64,000 bases of DNA, from contig WBZZ01001080.1 of NCBI GenBank assembly GCA_019918135.1, forward strand, positions 2,501 to 66,500. Direction: 5' to 3'. The translations under genes were made by a program, and so were the position numbers. The notes below the pieces were generated by a model, which searched no databases, was not told where the DNA came from, and saw nothing but the letters and a program-made list of their open reading frames with translations. This DNA comes from Paulinella micropora (taxonomy: Eukaryota; Cercozoa; Imbricatea; Euglyphida; Paulinellidae). How positions within the stretch are numbered: the first letter of the stretch is position 1; each line of letters begins with the position of its first letter. Positions 18,571 through 30,580 of the stretch are shown here, one piece after another.

Positions 18571-19017
18571 AAGATTTTTTTTTATGTCATCTACATTTTG
18601 GCACCATGGCTGGTGAACTAACCATTCAAGGTATGGTTTATCAATCTTGGCTACATCTTCAATGTTTTTGTGTGCATATTTTCCATATTGAAGAATGACA
18701 TCTTTTTTTGCTATACATCCTTCGTCTGTAGCATTCGCTATCTCTTCGCCTACATTAGACTTTATTTCAGTGATACCTGTCTCACTCACAACAAGATCTG
18801 TCTCCTTAAAAGGAGTGCTTTGTTCCTCCATCATTTTTTCTAATGTAGCCTCCAATGGAATAACTACTTTCACGTTGTCGTCCCTCGGCTTGTATTGTTC
18901 ATAGAAAGAAACAGTGTCAGGTTTAGTCCATTTAATTGTGGGCTTTTTAATTCCGCTGTCACTGTTCCATTTTTCAATTTCATTCAAGTAGTCCTGTTTG
19001 GTGTTCAGGTCAGTCAT
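18568..19017 (-). CDS. Small ExoX-C-like protein, type 1 (Polinton C)
   Basis: This open gene of 149 residues is the reference for the type 1 family. Its N-terminal half is M-T-D-L-N-T-K-Q-D-Y-L-N-E-I-E-K-W, then IKWTKPDTVSFYEQYKP. A variable acidic middle is followed by a C-terminal ExoX-C/DUF3820-like module (LQYGKYAHKNIEDVAKIDKPYLEWL). Both ends touch paired palindromes: one overlaps the stop, another starts at the ATG. The function is unknown. It is the only whole gene left in Polinton C. Confidence 0.65.
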   Translation of the reverse strand: MTDLNTKQDYLNEIEKWNSDSGIKKPTIKWTKPDTVSFYEQYKPRDDNVKVVIPLEATLEKMMEEQSTPFKETDLVVSETGITEIKSNVGEEIANATDEGCIAKKDVILQYGKYAHKNIEDVAKIDKPYLEWLVHQPWCQNVDDIKKNL

Positions 19018-19143
19018 GATATTTTAGAATTGCGCTTCGTGCTGCGCACTCTCGCTTATTCTAAAACATCGGAAAAAATTTTAAAGAAAAAATAATTAAA
19101 AGAAAACGATGTTTTGTGATGAAGAAGTCAGAACAAAATATCA
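19017..19143. repeat. Paired palindrome unit 4
   Basis: Left hairpin 19018-19071: GATATTTT, stem TTTTAGAAT (19022-19030) with ATTCTAAAA (19058-19066), AAACATCG (19064-19071). The loop GCGCTTCGTGCTGCGCACTC closely matches unit 2. The reverse hairpin 19107-19142 is CGATGTTTTGT with ACAAAATATC, nearly identical to the reverse half of unit 3. The right end TCA is the complement of the stop of the next minus-strand gene. Confidence 0.75.
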
Positions 19144-19426
19144 AATATATTTTTTTACTTCACTTTTAATGTCTGTAAATTTATCAAACCACGGCTGTTT
19201 CATAACCCATTCAAAATATGGTTTGTCAATGGTAGCAATATCTGAAACCTTCTTCCCGCGATACTTACCAACGGAAAAACATCGGTTGGCTTTCCTTCTC
19301 TACTTTTTTCAATTGCCTTAATTTCTTCATCAATCATCTGTTGTACATCTCTTACTGAAAAAATTCCTTATTCTTCTCAATTGAAAGTCGTCCAAATTTT
19401 TCAGATAGTCTGGTGAGGGTGATCAT
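19141..19426 (-). pseudogene. Small ExoX-C-like protein, type 2, broken (Polinton C)
   Basis: This is a homologue of 13491-13775 and 59962-60237 with about two breaks. The start region (M-I-T-L-T-R-L-S-E-K-F-G-R-L-S-I-E-K) matches the B copy closely. The end reads W-F-D-K-F-T-D-I-K-S-E-V-K-K-Y-I. It sits, as in B, between the virion-protein block and PolB. Confidence 0.65.
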
Positions 19427-19487
19427 TGGTCAAGATAGTATGAGTTATAAAAAAAATAAAAAATAAAAAAAAAATAAATAAAAAAAT

Positions 19488-19506
19488 TATGAAGTCGAAC
19501 TTCATA
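19488..19506. repeat. Perfect hairpin downstream of PolB (Polinton C)
   Basis: TATGAAGT (19488-19495) pairs with ACTTCATA (19499-19506) around a CGA loop, within an A-rich stretch 28 bp beyond the polymerase stop codon. It could be a transcript-end hairpin. Confidence 0.5.
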
Positions 19507-19533
19507 TTATTGTTTTTGTTATATTAAATATCA

Positions 19534-21036
19534 TTAATATCCAAAAGGTCTAGTTTCAATCGCATTCTCTACAAATCCGATAACTTGCCTTTTCGTATAT
19601 GTAAAACTAAATATCTTTTCTAAGTATTCGCTTGTTATTTTTTTCTTTTGTTTGTCTCGCGTTATCTTGTTGTTTTCTATTATAACTACTTTTCCAGTTC
19701 TCAATTTGCTTAGCAATCCGTAATTCTTCATCAGTCTCCAACAATTCAGCCAGTTCATTTTTACCATTCTCAAATAATTCAGTGTTCGTAATACCTAGCC
19801 CGCAACTTATTACACTTAACATATTTGGTAAATTCAATGCTTTTTTAGTTTCATAGTTCATACTAAATCCTTTTACTTTCATACTGGCCTTACCATTATC
19901 TAATAAGTATCCATAACACTTCGGCCCGCCTCCCACAAAGGTTTTTATTTTCGCTCCTTTTAATCAGTCCAATCTCCCAGTAAATCGCCTGTCTCTACAT
20001 TTACCTGATTAATTTCTTTGTTAGTCGTATATATTACGCTGTCTGTGTCATGATACAATATCCTATTACCTAATATGTCCATCATATTGTAAAGCCTCAT
20101 TCTCGCGTGGCATGTAGTAAATAAAGCAACTACAATATTTGTTTTAATCGGGTCGCTCACCGCGTCCTGTTTTAAATCATAACTGGCTTCTACAATTTGG
20201 TCGTTAATTATGTTAATATTTATATTATCCACTGATTTATCGTTCAATAGTTTGTATAAGGTTTCTTTATCCTTCATCATTTTGTTCTGTGTTTTATTTT
20301 GTTTCTGTCCAAACTTGCCCCATAAATAGTTCAAGCACAACTTAGCCACTGCTCTCCGTCCTTCGTTTTTGAATATTTTGCTTTCATCCATCTTAACTCC
20401 CATTTTGATTTCCATGCTGTTTATGTAATTTTGCTTTTCTGCTTCCGTATTACATCCCGCGGGATATCCGCTGGACTCTTGTTTTACTTTCAAGAATGTC
20501 TTTATGTATTCTTTGAACAGGCTACTGCTTTGTTCTTTCCAGTGCCATACTTCATATACTTTTATTAACTTATACCCTTTGTCTAAGGCCTTGTAAACTT
20601 CTGGAATTGCCCATGTTCCAGTTATTGCTCGTTCTTTATCTATGTGCTTACATTCGCCGTGTTGCTTGGTCATTCCGCACTTATCGCACAAGTAATACAT
20701 CATTTTACCTCTGTCCGCCTTCGGTAAGACTGGGTGTAGTAAGCCTCTCGGAGGTAGCATCTTAACCTTAGCCACTCCGAAATATTCTCTGTTTATAATT
20801 TTGTTTTTCATATTTTTTCTTTCGTCGTCGTTGCTTGGTCTAATAATTATATGGCGTCCGCTTGGATAAAGGTCGTAATACATGACGGTTGGATAAAGTG
20901 AGCATATGTCAATATATTTCGCATACTCATTATCATGTCGTGATTTCCAATATAATTTCAGAGCATTCACTCTACCTCCAAATATTGCTTCTCGTTTAGT
21001 CCTTCTTGTTCCGTAATTCGTTCGTTTGTATCCTCC
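19534..21036 (-). pseudogene. Family-B DNA polymerase, type 2, partial and broken (Polinton C)
   Basis: The sequence matches the C-terminal two-thirds of the Polinton B polymerase: motif A DICSLYPTVM with YPSGRH, the C-x2-C pair near ADRGKMMYYLCDKCGMT, HWKEQSSSLFKEYIKTF, motif C YHDTDSVIYTT, and the ending E-T-R-P-F-G-Y. There are about two breaks. It is joined directly to gypsy pol sequence at its N-terminal side. Confidence 0.88.
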
Positions 21037-21039
21037 ACA

Positions 21040-24000
21040 TGCAGGTGGTGTCAAGCCTGAAGATTTCACTGCGGTTATTTACAAAATACCGGGTGCGGAG
21101 CCGTCACCGGCACCACGAAGGGCGAATTTGAGTATACATGAGGCGAAGATAGCGGAGGAGCTAGCAAGACAGCTGCTCAATGAGGACTTTATTGAGAGAT
21201 CAACATCTCCAATAGTCTCACAGCCGAGAATAGTGTCAAAGCCAGGAGGAGAATGGCGCCTGACAGTTAAATATGCTCGTGTTAACAAGGTGCTGGAGGA
21301 AGAGAGAAATCCTCTCCCGACATTAGAAGAAGGAAGGAGATTACTGCGGAATGCGAAATTCTATTCGGTCATTGACCTTAAGAATGGCTTCTGGCAAATA
21401 CCACTGGAGGAAAAGTCCAGATGGCTGACGGCGTTTGTGGTGGGTATGGAGATATACCAATGGAAAGTGCTTCCGATGGGCCTCAAGCAAGCTCCAGGAC
21501 TTTTCCAGAAGGCGATGCAGAAGATGCTAAGCAGTCAGTACGATGATCTGACAGACAGAGGATTTATGAAAAGGAGGGGACGGAAAGCGGGAGAATATGC
21601 ATTTTGCTATATCGATGACATTATCGTATACTCTAACACAATGGAGAAGCATATCGATCATCTGTCCGATATATTCAGGCGCATCGGAGCTTTTGGCCTG
21701 AAGTGCAATCTGAAGAAGTGTCAACTTGCCAAGACGAGTGTGACATACTTAGGGTACGAGATCTCCCATAATCGAGTAGGGAGGAGATTATGAATCGACC
21801 GATACCGAAGAACCACACTGAATTGCACTCATTCCTTGCGATGGCGCAATACTATAGCCAGTTCATACCCGATTGGGATGCAACACGTGCTAAGTTGGAG
21901 AAAATGATAGATTTTGGAGACTTTGAGAAGTGGGGTGAAGAGGCTTTGCAAGCGTTTCATGCGCTCAATGATATTATTTATAAAGACCCGAAAGATGGAG
22001 GACTGCTGTTAACGATGCCCGACTTTACGAAACAATTCGTAGTCGATACAGACGCATCTAAGTTTGCGATTGGGGCTGTATTACAACAAGAGGATGAGGA
22101 GAAGAAATTACGCCCAATCATGTTTATTAGTAGGAATTTGTGTGCGGCGGAGAGAAATTATTGCACAAGGCAAAGAGAGGCGTTTGTGGTAGTATGGGCC
22201 CTCAAGAGGCTCGGAGAGTATTTGTGGGGAGGACCTCAATTTACTGTCAAACTGATCATCATAACCTGTTATGGTTGATGAATCATGAACAGACTGGACG
22301 GCTAGCGCGATGGCAAGCGTTCTTATCTTGTTTCGATTTTACAATGGTCCATCTACCGGGAAAGCGAAATGTGGTCGCTGATAGCCTCTCTAGGCTAGAG
22401 TTTAACTCAGAAGTATCGGCGTTGGTGTCCTCGGTGGAGATGGAAGACTTGTCCACTGACAAGGTGTATGAGGTCAGCCACGTGCACATTGAGACGATGG
22501 GGATGGCGAGTGGAGTCCGATATGACCGCACAGGTCTACGGTACAGTCCACAAGGCCCGGATCACGGGATATGTTGTGAGCTACATACCCAGGAGGACGC
22601 TGAGTGGTCCTATGAGGTATGAGAATGCGAAGGCGAACATGAAGGAAGAAGAGGAGACGCAGGAAGTTTATGCGGAGCCTCCTCAAGAGCGGAGAAGTGA
22701 CCTAGACGATGACCCGGAGAGGATCGGGGTACGGCTAGAAGATGGTACTATCCATATAGCCTCGCCTACCGCATGAGGCAACAACAGGCTCAAGATCCGG
22801 AGTTTAAGGAACTCATACAGTTGTATCAGAACCCGGATGAGCTAAAGATGACGAAAGCGATCAAAGATCAAATGAAGGAGATGGGATGGAGAGATGGTCT
22901 ACTGTGATACAAGGGCCTTCACGGTCGCTATGCGTCACAGCCGGACAAATGGACCCTTTGGGTACCGGAGAGTCTGAGACGATTTATATTTGTCGCAGCC
23001 CACAATTGCCCACTTTTGGCGCATCCGGGTCGACAAAGAACTCACATGTTCGTAGCGAGGCGATTCTGGTGGAAGAAGATGAAGGAGGAGATAGAGCATG
23101 CATCCCGTGCAAGATAAACAAAACACCGCTGAAGGCAAATTTTGGCCTGATCGGCGAATTTCCTCTTCATGCGGGGATGTTTGAGTTTATACACATTGAT
23201 CATGTGGGACCTTTCCCTGAATCGAAGTGGTTACAAATACCTCCTTACGGCTATTGACAGAGCCACCAATTATATGTGGATCATCCCTGTCAAAGACGTG
23301 ACCGGCAAGACGACAGCCGAGGCGCTGATCGATAGGATCATCTCACAGATCGGAGTACCAAGAAAGATATGTTCTGATCGAGGCTCCGACTTTAATAACG
23401 AGGTCATCGACAAACTATTTAACTATTACGGGATGAAATGGCAGTATGTTACTGCCTATAACCCGCGAGCAAATGGAAAAATCGAGCGGGTACACAGACC
23501 CCTCAAAGCCTCACTAAAGATGTATTGCACGAAGAAGGAGAATCAAAGAGCATGGGTCGAGGCAGCACCATCATTTGCGTTTGCAATGAACTGTCTACCC
23601 TCTACGGCGTTAGGAGGCTCGAAGAGCTCAATCTCGCCATATCAGCTAATATATGGGCGTGAGCCTGATATCCCGACTTCGCTCCTTCACCCAAAAGACA
23701 CTGGGGCGGATGCGGATGAGTTGTTTGGGATGAGACTTAGAGTGAAGATGGAGGCGGAGCAAATAGTCAGGGCGCATAGAGAGGCGGAGCGCCGAAAGAC
23801 TGATGCTGAAGGGGTGCGACAAGCGCACTTGGATCAGATCAAATTCCAGGTCGGGGATATTGTACTATTGTACCATCCTCAGGTCCCGAAGAGAGTCAGC
23901 TCTAAGCTGTTCACTCATTGGAAAGGACCTTATCAAATCATGGAACAGACGGGACCTCTGAACTACAAGATCAGGGGTAGAGGGAAGATAAAAATTGTGA

Positions 24001-24916
24001 ATGTAAGAAGACTGATTAAGTATGATCCCTTCTTACTGGAAGATGAATCCATTGAGGAGGCGTTAAAACGGATGAAGGATGATTTCAAAGAGGTGCCGCC
24101 CATCCACAAGGAGGCTGGCATAGACCAAGAAGATGCTTATCGGGCACCGATAGCTGAGAAGGAGGAGAATGAAGTTGACAGTAAGGAGAAGACTGATCGC
24201 ATAAGCGAGGTGGGGACTCAGTCTAAGTCTCCACGTGAGCACAGCGGAAAGAAGGAGAAGATCACAGAGGCGCAGCTAAGGAGAGCGCGAAATGATCTTA
24301 TCAACGACCAACCGAGGAAGGCGATGAGGTCGATGCGATCAAAGGACGTCCACCAGGAGGAGGAGGGGACGGACACTGACTTAAATGCGGGCAACGTTGA
24401 GATTGTCCATGAGCGATGGAAGGAAGGCGACGCGATAGCAACCATTGCATGGGTGAAAGATGCTTTTTATCTGATGAGACCAGCGGAACAACATGTTGCT
24501 GATGACACTCTCTCAGACTCATACTTAATGCGGGTCGTGGCAGTTCCACGAAAAACACGTGTCACACGGACACTCAAAATATCATCAGCCGCAAAAATAG
24601 TACAACCGATACTCCAGTTGTGGAGAAATATGGACCCGGTTGAGGATCCAAAGGCAAGACATTATCTGCCAGTTTATAAAGACGCAAAAAGTCTCGAGAC
24701 ATGGGATGATATAAATTTACTCCCAGAGACAAGGATTACACTGCGTGGACCATTCAAACACTGCCAAGAGGAGTGCTTGACGTCCCTTTTGAATTATCGC
24801 TGGGCGGAATCCCTAACAAGATCTGGGACATTCTCGAACAGTTAAAGTTCGATTTAACTTTTGTTGGTGGCCCACCACCAGGCAAAGAAATCCGCGCCAG
24901 AAGACGAAGGCAGTAA
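21040..24916 (+). pseudogene. Gypsy pol fragment (RT, RNase H, integrase) of element X, broken
   Basis: Order of domains: reverse transcriptase about 21,200-21,780 with YIDDIIVYS and FYSVIDLKNGFWQIPL; RNase H about 22,000-22,380 with VVDTDASKFAIGAVLQQ; the zinc-binding and catalytic core of integrase about 22,970-23,700 with SDRGSDFNNEV and NPRANGKIERVHR; then a C-terminal tail with GDIVLLYHPQVPK and KLFTHWKGPYQI. The RT-RH-IN order and motifs identify Ty3/gypsy. About five breaks. Confidence 0.88.
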
Positions 24917-25417
24917 CAAAGAAACTATTTTTCTTTATGCGTCTCAAATAAACTGATTGATTGCCCACGGCATATCATGATTTGATCATGCATCATCAGT
25001 TATGAATATTAAAATGACTCAGTGATATAACTTGGCATTCGATCGCAACATACGAGTTCGAAAGGTCGATCGACAATGATACTACACCGTAGACGGGGAT
25101 CGCTAATGTATTGAGCGATGGTGTTCCCGGGTATGACCCTCTTCCAAGTCCTGGGATGATGTTCTCGAAAAATGAAATGTTCTCTGAACTTCAATTGAAT
25201 TATTTTTTACGATACATTATATACTGTCGTACCTGTGCACGGTCAATCTCTACTTGTGTTGGTATATCGCAGGGTCGGGTACATACACCCCGACTTCGGA
25301 TGTAGTTATTAGGACTGGCCCCCTAGTGATATTATATTATAGGATATCCGCTTTAAAATTTAGACAAGGGTATGTCATTAAAAAGACCATGTATTTACCG
25401 TCGGATCTTAGTGTGGA

Positions 25418-25830
<413 letters not shown>

Positions 25831-26114
25831 CCAGGGGGGAATACGGCACCACGTTGCTTGTATTTTTTTTAATGGTAATACATTTGTTCTTGACATACTG
25901 CCGAGAAAAAAAACAAGAAGTTGAGGGAAGGAGTTCAAAATTTACAAGAACGGCTAGAGAATCTGCGTTGACGTGCCGTATGAGGATATATTTATCGTAT
26001 TTTAGCGTCTATCCGTGGGTCGATGCGCTGTGTGGCATGACTCCATATCGCAGAAAGAAATCAGAAATTGTATGACGAAAATGCTATTTCCGTCATAAAA
26101 TCGGAAGGGGGTAC

Positions 26115-26353
26115 TGTAGGCATCACCCCCCGGATAGCCGATAAAAAGTACCCTTTTCCTGGTGACAGGTGCACCAGCCTGTTTTTCAGTATTATTTGTC
26201 CGGATTTGACCTGATGCCATTTTATTCCTGGTCTGTTGCCGTTTTCCTTTTCGGCTTCACTGAGCTAATACAACGAGACATCATTCTCATTCTTGAGGAC
26301 TGTGTTTGGTTGTATTACCGACTTTTTATTGAGATATCGTTGGGGGCAGTACA
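26115..26353 (+). repeat. 3' LTR of element X (first unit)
   Basis: The LTR is 239 bp, starts TGTAGGCATCACC and ends CAGTACA. It is preceded by a purine tract (GGAAGGGGGTAC) typical of plus-strand priming. It is related to but distinct from the 247-bp LTR of Z. Confidence 0.8.
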
Positions 26354-26395
26354 GCTCCTTGCCTACACTCCACCACTACCTTTCCTTCTTCCTTC

Positions 26396-26642
26396 TGTAG
26401 GCATCACCCCCCGGATAGCCGGTAAAAAGTACCCTTTTTCTGGTGTCAGGTGCACCTAGTTTTTTCCCATTATTTTCAATATCGTTTGGTCGGATTTGAC
26501 CTAATGCCATTTTAACATTGGTCTGTTGCCGTTTTCTTTTCGGCTTCACTGAGCTAATATAACGAGACATCATTCTCTTTTGGGGATTTGTGTCTGGTTG
26601 TATTACCGACTTTTTATTGAGCTATCTTCGGGGATTGTAACA
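26396..26642 (+). repeat. 5' LTR of Z type (first unit)
   Basis: The LTR is 247 bp, starts TGTAGGCATCACC and ends TTGTAACA. It lies 42 bp after the X LTR. The primer-binding site candidate TGGAGTCACCAGCAC starts at 26644; the matching tRNA was not identified. Confidence 0.8.
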
Positions 26643-27256
26643 TTGGAGTCACCAGCACAAGGCTGATTTCTTTTCTGGCTTGTTTTTGGAACAGCAGAAA
26701 GAAAAATTGGACAGACCTATCTCTTCTGAGTAGGTGTTCCAAAAAACAAATACTCCAGCACATCCCCACACAGCTCTTTTTGCAAAACTAGACGTCTAGG
26801 CGTTTGTGAGTAGGTGTCTCAGTACCCTCTCCACAGCCTGTATCTGTGTCCTCACAATGAGGCCAGACACCAGACCTCGTAGCTGTTCTTTTGTTCTCTC
26901 TTGAGACAGAGACAGAGTAGGTCAACAGACGTACAAACAAACACTCACAGTTACAAACAAACTTGAAGGACACGAGCGTAGTACTCTACCTTTCAAGTCT
27001 GTGCACTTTGTTGCCTCTCAAACCACACACATCAGAGTATTTTTGCAAATCTCTGACTGTCTTTCGACAATAGGTCTGAACAAGTGTCAGACGACAAGTC
27101 GACTTCTCAAGGAGTGCTTCTCTAGCCTCTTTGACATTATCTGTACATAGGTCCTCGTGCCTCATAACAGATACAGCAACAAAAGAGAAAAAGAAAAGAG
27201 GAGTGGAGAAGGAGATCAAATTTTCAGAGAAAGTCGTACAGATTACTTCTTTCTCA

Positions 27257-27299
<43 letters not shown>

Positions 27300-27431
27300 A
27301 TAAGACATAGAGGTGAGACGCTCTCTCTCTATACCGTCTTTTCGTTTTTTCTCTCTATTCGTTCCTCATAGACGAACAGAGCAATTACTGGGTAGAAACA
27401 ACTCTGTCTCATCCGTATTCCTTCAGCATCC
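26643..27431 (+). other. Untranslated leader of the Z-type element, with A-run
   Basis: About 790 bp separate the LTR from gag. No convincing coding frame is present. Features are the primer-binding site candidate at its start, and a run of about 40 A at 27259-27298 that is shorter in the second unit (near 32938-32962). Confidence 0.6.
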
Positions 27432-30400
27432 ATGTCTACTAGGTCTGAAGACTGGCAGGAAGGAGGGGGGGGAGAGTGAGCGAACCCCAGGAAACGAAGA
27501 GGAGTTCGTTGACTCTCATGCAGAAGGAGGAGATCTGGCACCTTCCTTTGACACAGGAGGAGCAGAGAATCAATTTTTTACTGCGCCTTCCTTTGACACA
27601 GGAGGAGCAGAGGAAGTCGAGGAGGAGCAGAAGGGAGGAGAGGAAGCGAGGTTTGTGGCCGAATATGGCAAACTAAGTAAGAAGGAGTTTGAGGAGAAGA
27701 AAGGGAAGGATGAGGCCTATAAATGGCTATACATTCCCCAAGAAATGCGATGGGGACAACCCTTGAAGAAGGAGGACATCTGTTACCCTCTCCCAAGGCA
27801 AGCGCTGCCTCTGGCAGAATTCCTCAGAGACGACGGTGCACAGTTACAGGTGCAACATGTCTCATTTGGGGACAATATGTCTTTACTGGAGCTACTCGAC
27901 CTCTCATGGACAGTGTTTGAGTGTGCTATACTCTTTGAGTACCAGACTGGAAAGACTGTGCTGCCATGGAACACAAGAGCACTGGCTAGGTTGCTCGATC
28001 CTGGTCAGGACATTGATTCAATAAAGAGAGTGGAAAAGGAGTTTAAGTTCAGGAATCCAAAAGGACAGATCAATGTCATGGATGTGTCTCTGAAACTTAT
28101 GGAGGCCAAGTTAGTGGACCTGGGTAAACTCCAACACACCCAGTTTGGCAGGGACCTTCACCCGGCCCTGAGGGAAATAGAAGGCGAAGCTGGAGGGGTG
28201 ACGAGGATGAAGAAGCTGCATGCGGCCTTGGTGAAGGATGACGCATGGAAGAGGTGGGTCTTCACGAAGGATCATACGATCTTGGAGGGGACGGCCGCAC
28301 CACCCCCCACCAATAAAGCGGGAGAGAAGGAGTTGGCGGAGAAGGCCTTGTTCCTTCGGAAGGCAGCTGAGATCCTGTCTTTTTTTCATCATGCCAAAGA
28401 GCTGTATATCAAAGAGCTAGCGGCTGAGAAAGAAAAGAAGGAGATGGAGGCAAAGATTGCATTAGCCAAGGCGGCGGGAACAAAGGGACCGAAATATTCC
28501 TCTGGATCTTATATGGCTCCCTCGGGCCGCTCCGCCCCGTCAGCCCACACAGCACCTTCGGCCCCTGCGACTAGCTCAGCGCCTACCACTGTCATTGTCA
28601 ACAGTAATGACAAAAAGGACAGACAGGCTATCATACAGGCCTTCCAAAAATATACAAAGTCCGATGCCACTGCTCTGACGCTGTATGCAGAGACAGCGAG
28701 TCAGAAGGACACGGATGCGAACCTTCGAGACAAGCTCAGAAGAATTGATGCTTGTATGAAGGAGCATCCCGTGCAAGATAAACAAAACACCGCTGAAGGC
28801 AAATTTTGGCCTGATCGGCGAATTTCCTCTTCATGCGGGGATGTTTGAGTTCATACACATTGATCATGTGGGACCTTTCACAGAATCGAAGTGGTTACAA
28901 ATACCTCCTTACGGCTATTGACAGAGCCACCAATTATATGTGGATCATCCCTGTCAAAGACGTGACAGGCAAGACGACGGCCGAGGCGCTGATCGATAGG
29001 ATCATCTCACAGATCGGAGTACCAAGAAAGATATGTTCTGATCGAGGCTCCGACTTTAATAACGAGGTCATCGACAAACTATTTAACTATTACGGGATGA
29101 AATGGCAGTATGTTACTGCCTATAACCCGCGAGCAAATGGAAAAATCGAGCGGGTACACAGACCCCTCAAAGCCTCACTAAAGATGTATTGCACGAAGAA
29201 GGAGAATCAAAGAGCATGGGTCGAGGCAGCACCATCATTTGCGTTTGCAATGAACTGTCTACCCTCTACGGCGTTAGGAGGCTCGAAGAGCTCAATCTCG
29301 CCATATCAGCTAATATATGGGCGTGAGCCTGATATCCCGACTTCGCTCCTTCACCCAAAAGACACTGGGGCGGATGCGGATGAGTTGTTTGGGATGAGAC
29401 TTAGAGTGAAGATGGAGGCGGAGCAAATAGTCAGGGCGCATAGAGAGGCGGAGCGCCGAAAGACTGATGCTGAAGGGGTGCGACAAGCGCACTTGGATCA
29501 GATCAAATTCCAGGTCGGGGATATTGTACTATTGTACCATCCTCAGGTCCCGAAGAGAGTCAGCTCTAAGCTGTTCACTCATTGGAAAGGACCTTATCAA
29601 ATCATGGAACAGACGGGACCTCTGAACTACAAGATCAGGGGTAGAGGGAAGATAAAAATTGTGAATGTAAGAAGACTGATTAAGTATGATCCCTTCTTAC
29701 TGGAAGATGAATCCATTGAGGAGGCGTTAAAACGGATGAAGGATGATTTCAAAGAGGTGCCGCCCATCCACAAGGAGGCTGGCATAGACCAAGAAGATGC
29801 TTATCGGGCACCGATAGCTGAGAAGGAGGAGAATGAAGTTGACAGTAAGGAGAAGACTGATCGCATAAGCGAGGTGGGGACTCAGTCTAAGTCTCCACGT
29901 GAGCACAGCGGAAAGAAGGAGAAGATCACAGAGGCGCAGCTAAGGAGAGCGCGAAATGATCTTATCAACGACCAACCGAGGAAGGCGATGAGGTCGATGC
30001 GATCAAAGGACGTCCACCAGGAGGAGGAGGGGACGGACACTGACTTAAATGCGGGCAACGTTGAGATTGTCCATGAGCGATGGAAGGAAGGCGATGCGAT
30101 AGCAACCATCGCATGGGTGAAAGATGCTTTTTATCTGATGAGACCAGCGGAACAACGTGTCGCTGATGATACTCTCTCAGACTTATACTTAATGCGGGTC
30201 GTGGCAGTTCCACGAAAAACACGTGTCACACGGACACTCAAAATATCATCAGCCGCAAAAATAGTACAACCGATACTCCAGTTGTGGAGAAATATGGACC
30301 CGGTTGAGGATCCAAAGGCAAGACATTATCTGCCAGTTTATAAAGACGCAAAAAGTCTCGAGACATGGGATGATATAAATTTACTCCCAGAGACAAGGAT

Positions 30401-30580
30401 TACACTGCGTGGACCATTCAAACACTGCCAAGAGGAGTGCTTGACGTCCCTTTTGAATTATCGCTGGGCGGAATCCCTAACAAGATCTGGGACATTCTCG
30501 AACAGTTAAAGTTCGATTTAACTTTTGTTGGTGGCCCACCACCAGGCAAAGAAATCCGCGCCAGAAGACGAAGGCAGTAA
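27432..30580 (+). pseudogene. Gag 5' part joined to pol 3' part at the duplication junction
   Basis: The first 1.3 kb is the N-terminal gag region of Z and the rest is the integrase and C-terminal region of X pol. The join is the edge of the tandem duplication. The open frame across the join, from 27432 to 28848, should not be taken as a natural fusion gene. The gag part carries two F-D-T-G-G-A-E repeats near its start and a Lys/Ala-rich helix. Confidence 0.8.

Larger units (their letters stand above)
15564..21036. mobile_element. Polinton C, partial Polinton-like element
   Basis: This is the right half of a third Polinton. In order it holds the end of a penton gene, capsid gene, virion protein, two minus-strand ExoX-C-like genes and a type 2 PolB. 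The order equals Polinton B except that B lacks the type 1 ExoX-C-like gene. The left edge joins Polinton A and the right edge is a direct junction with gypsy pol sequence. It is clearly decayed, with roughly eight to twelve breaks, and is older-looking than B. Paired palindromes occur at three of its gene ends. Confidence 0.85.

Noticed and set aside
19261-19285. Further AAACATCG motif with CCAAC/GTTGG around it
   Set aside because: It lies within a coding-derived region and lacks the TGATATTT partner, so it is not counted as a palindrome-family member. The same applies to an AAAACATCGG near 12,413.
27432-28848. Apparent gag-integrase fusion gene
   Set aside because: It crosses the edge of the tandem duplication, and the sequence after GCATCC is plain integrase-region DNA of X pol. 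It is an accident of the duplication, not a natural fusion.
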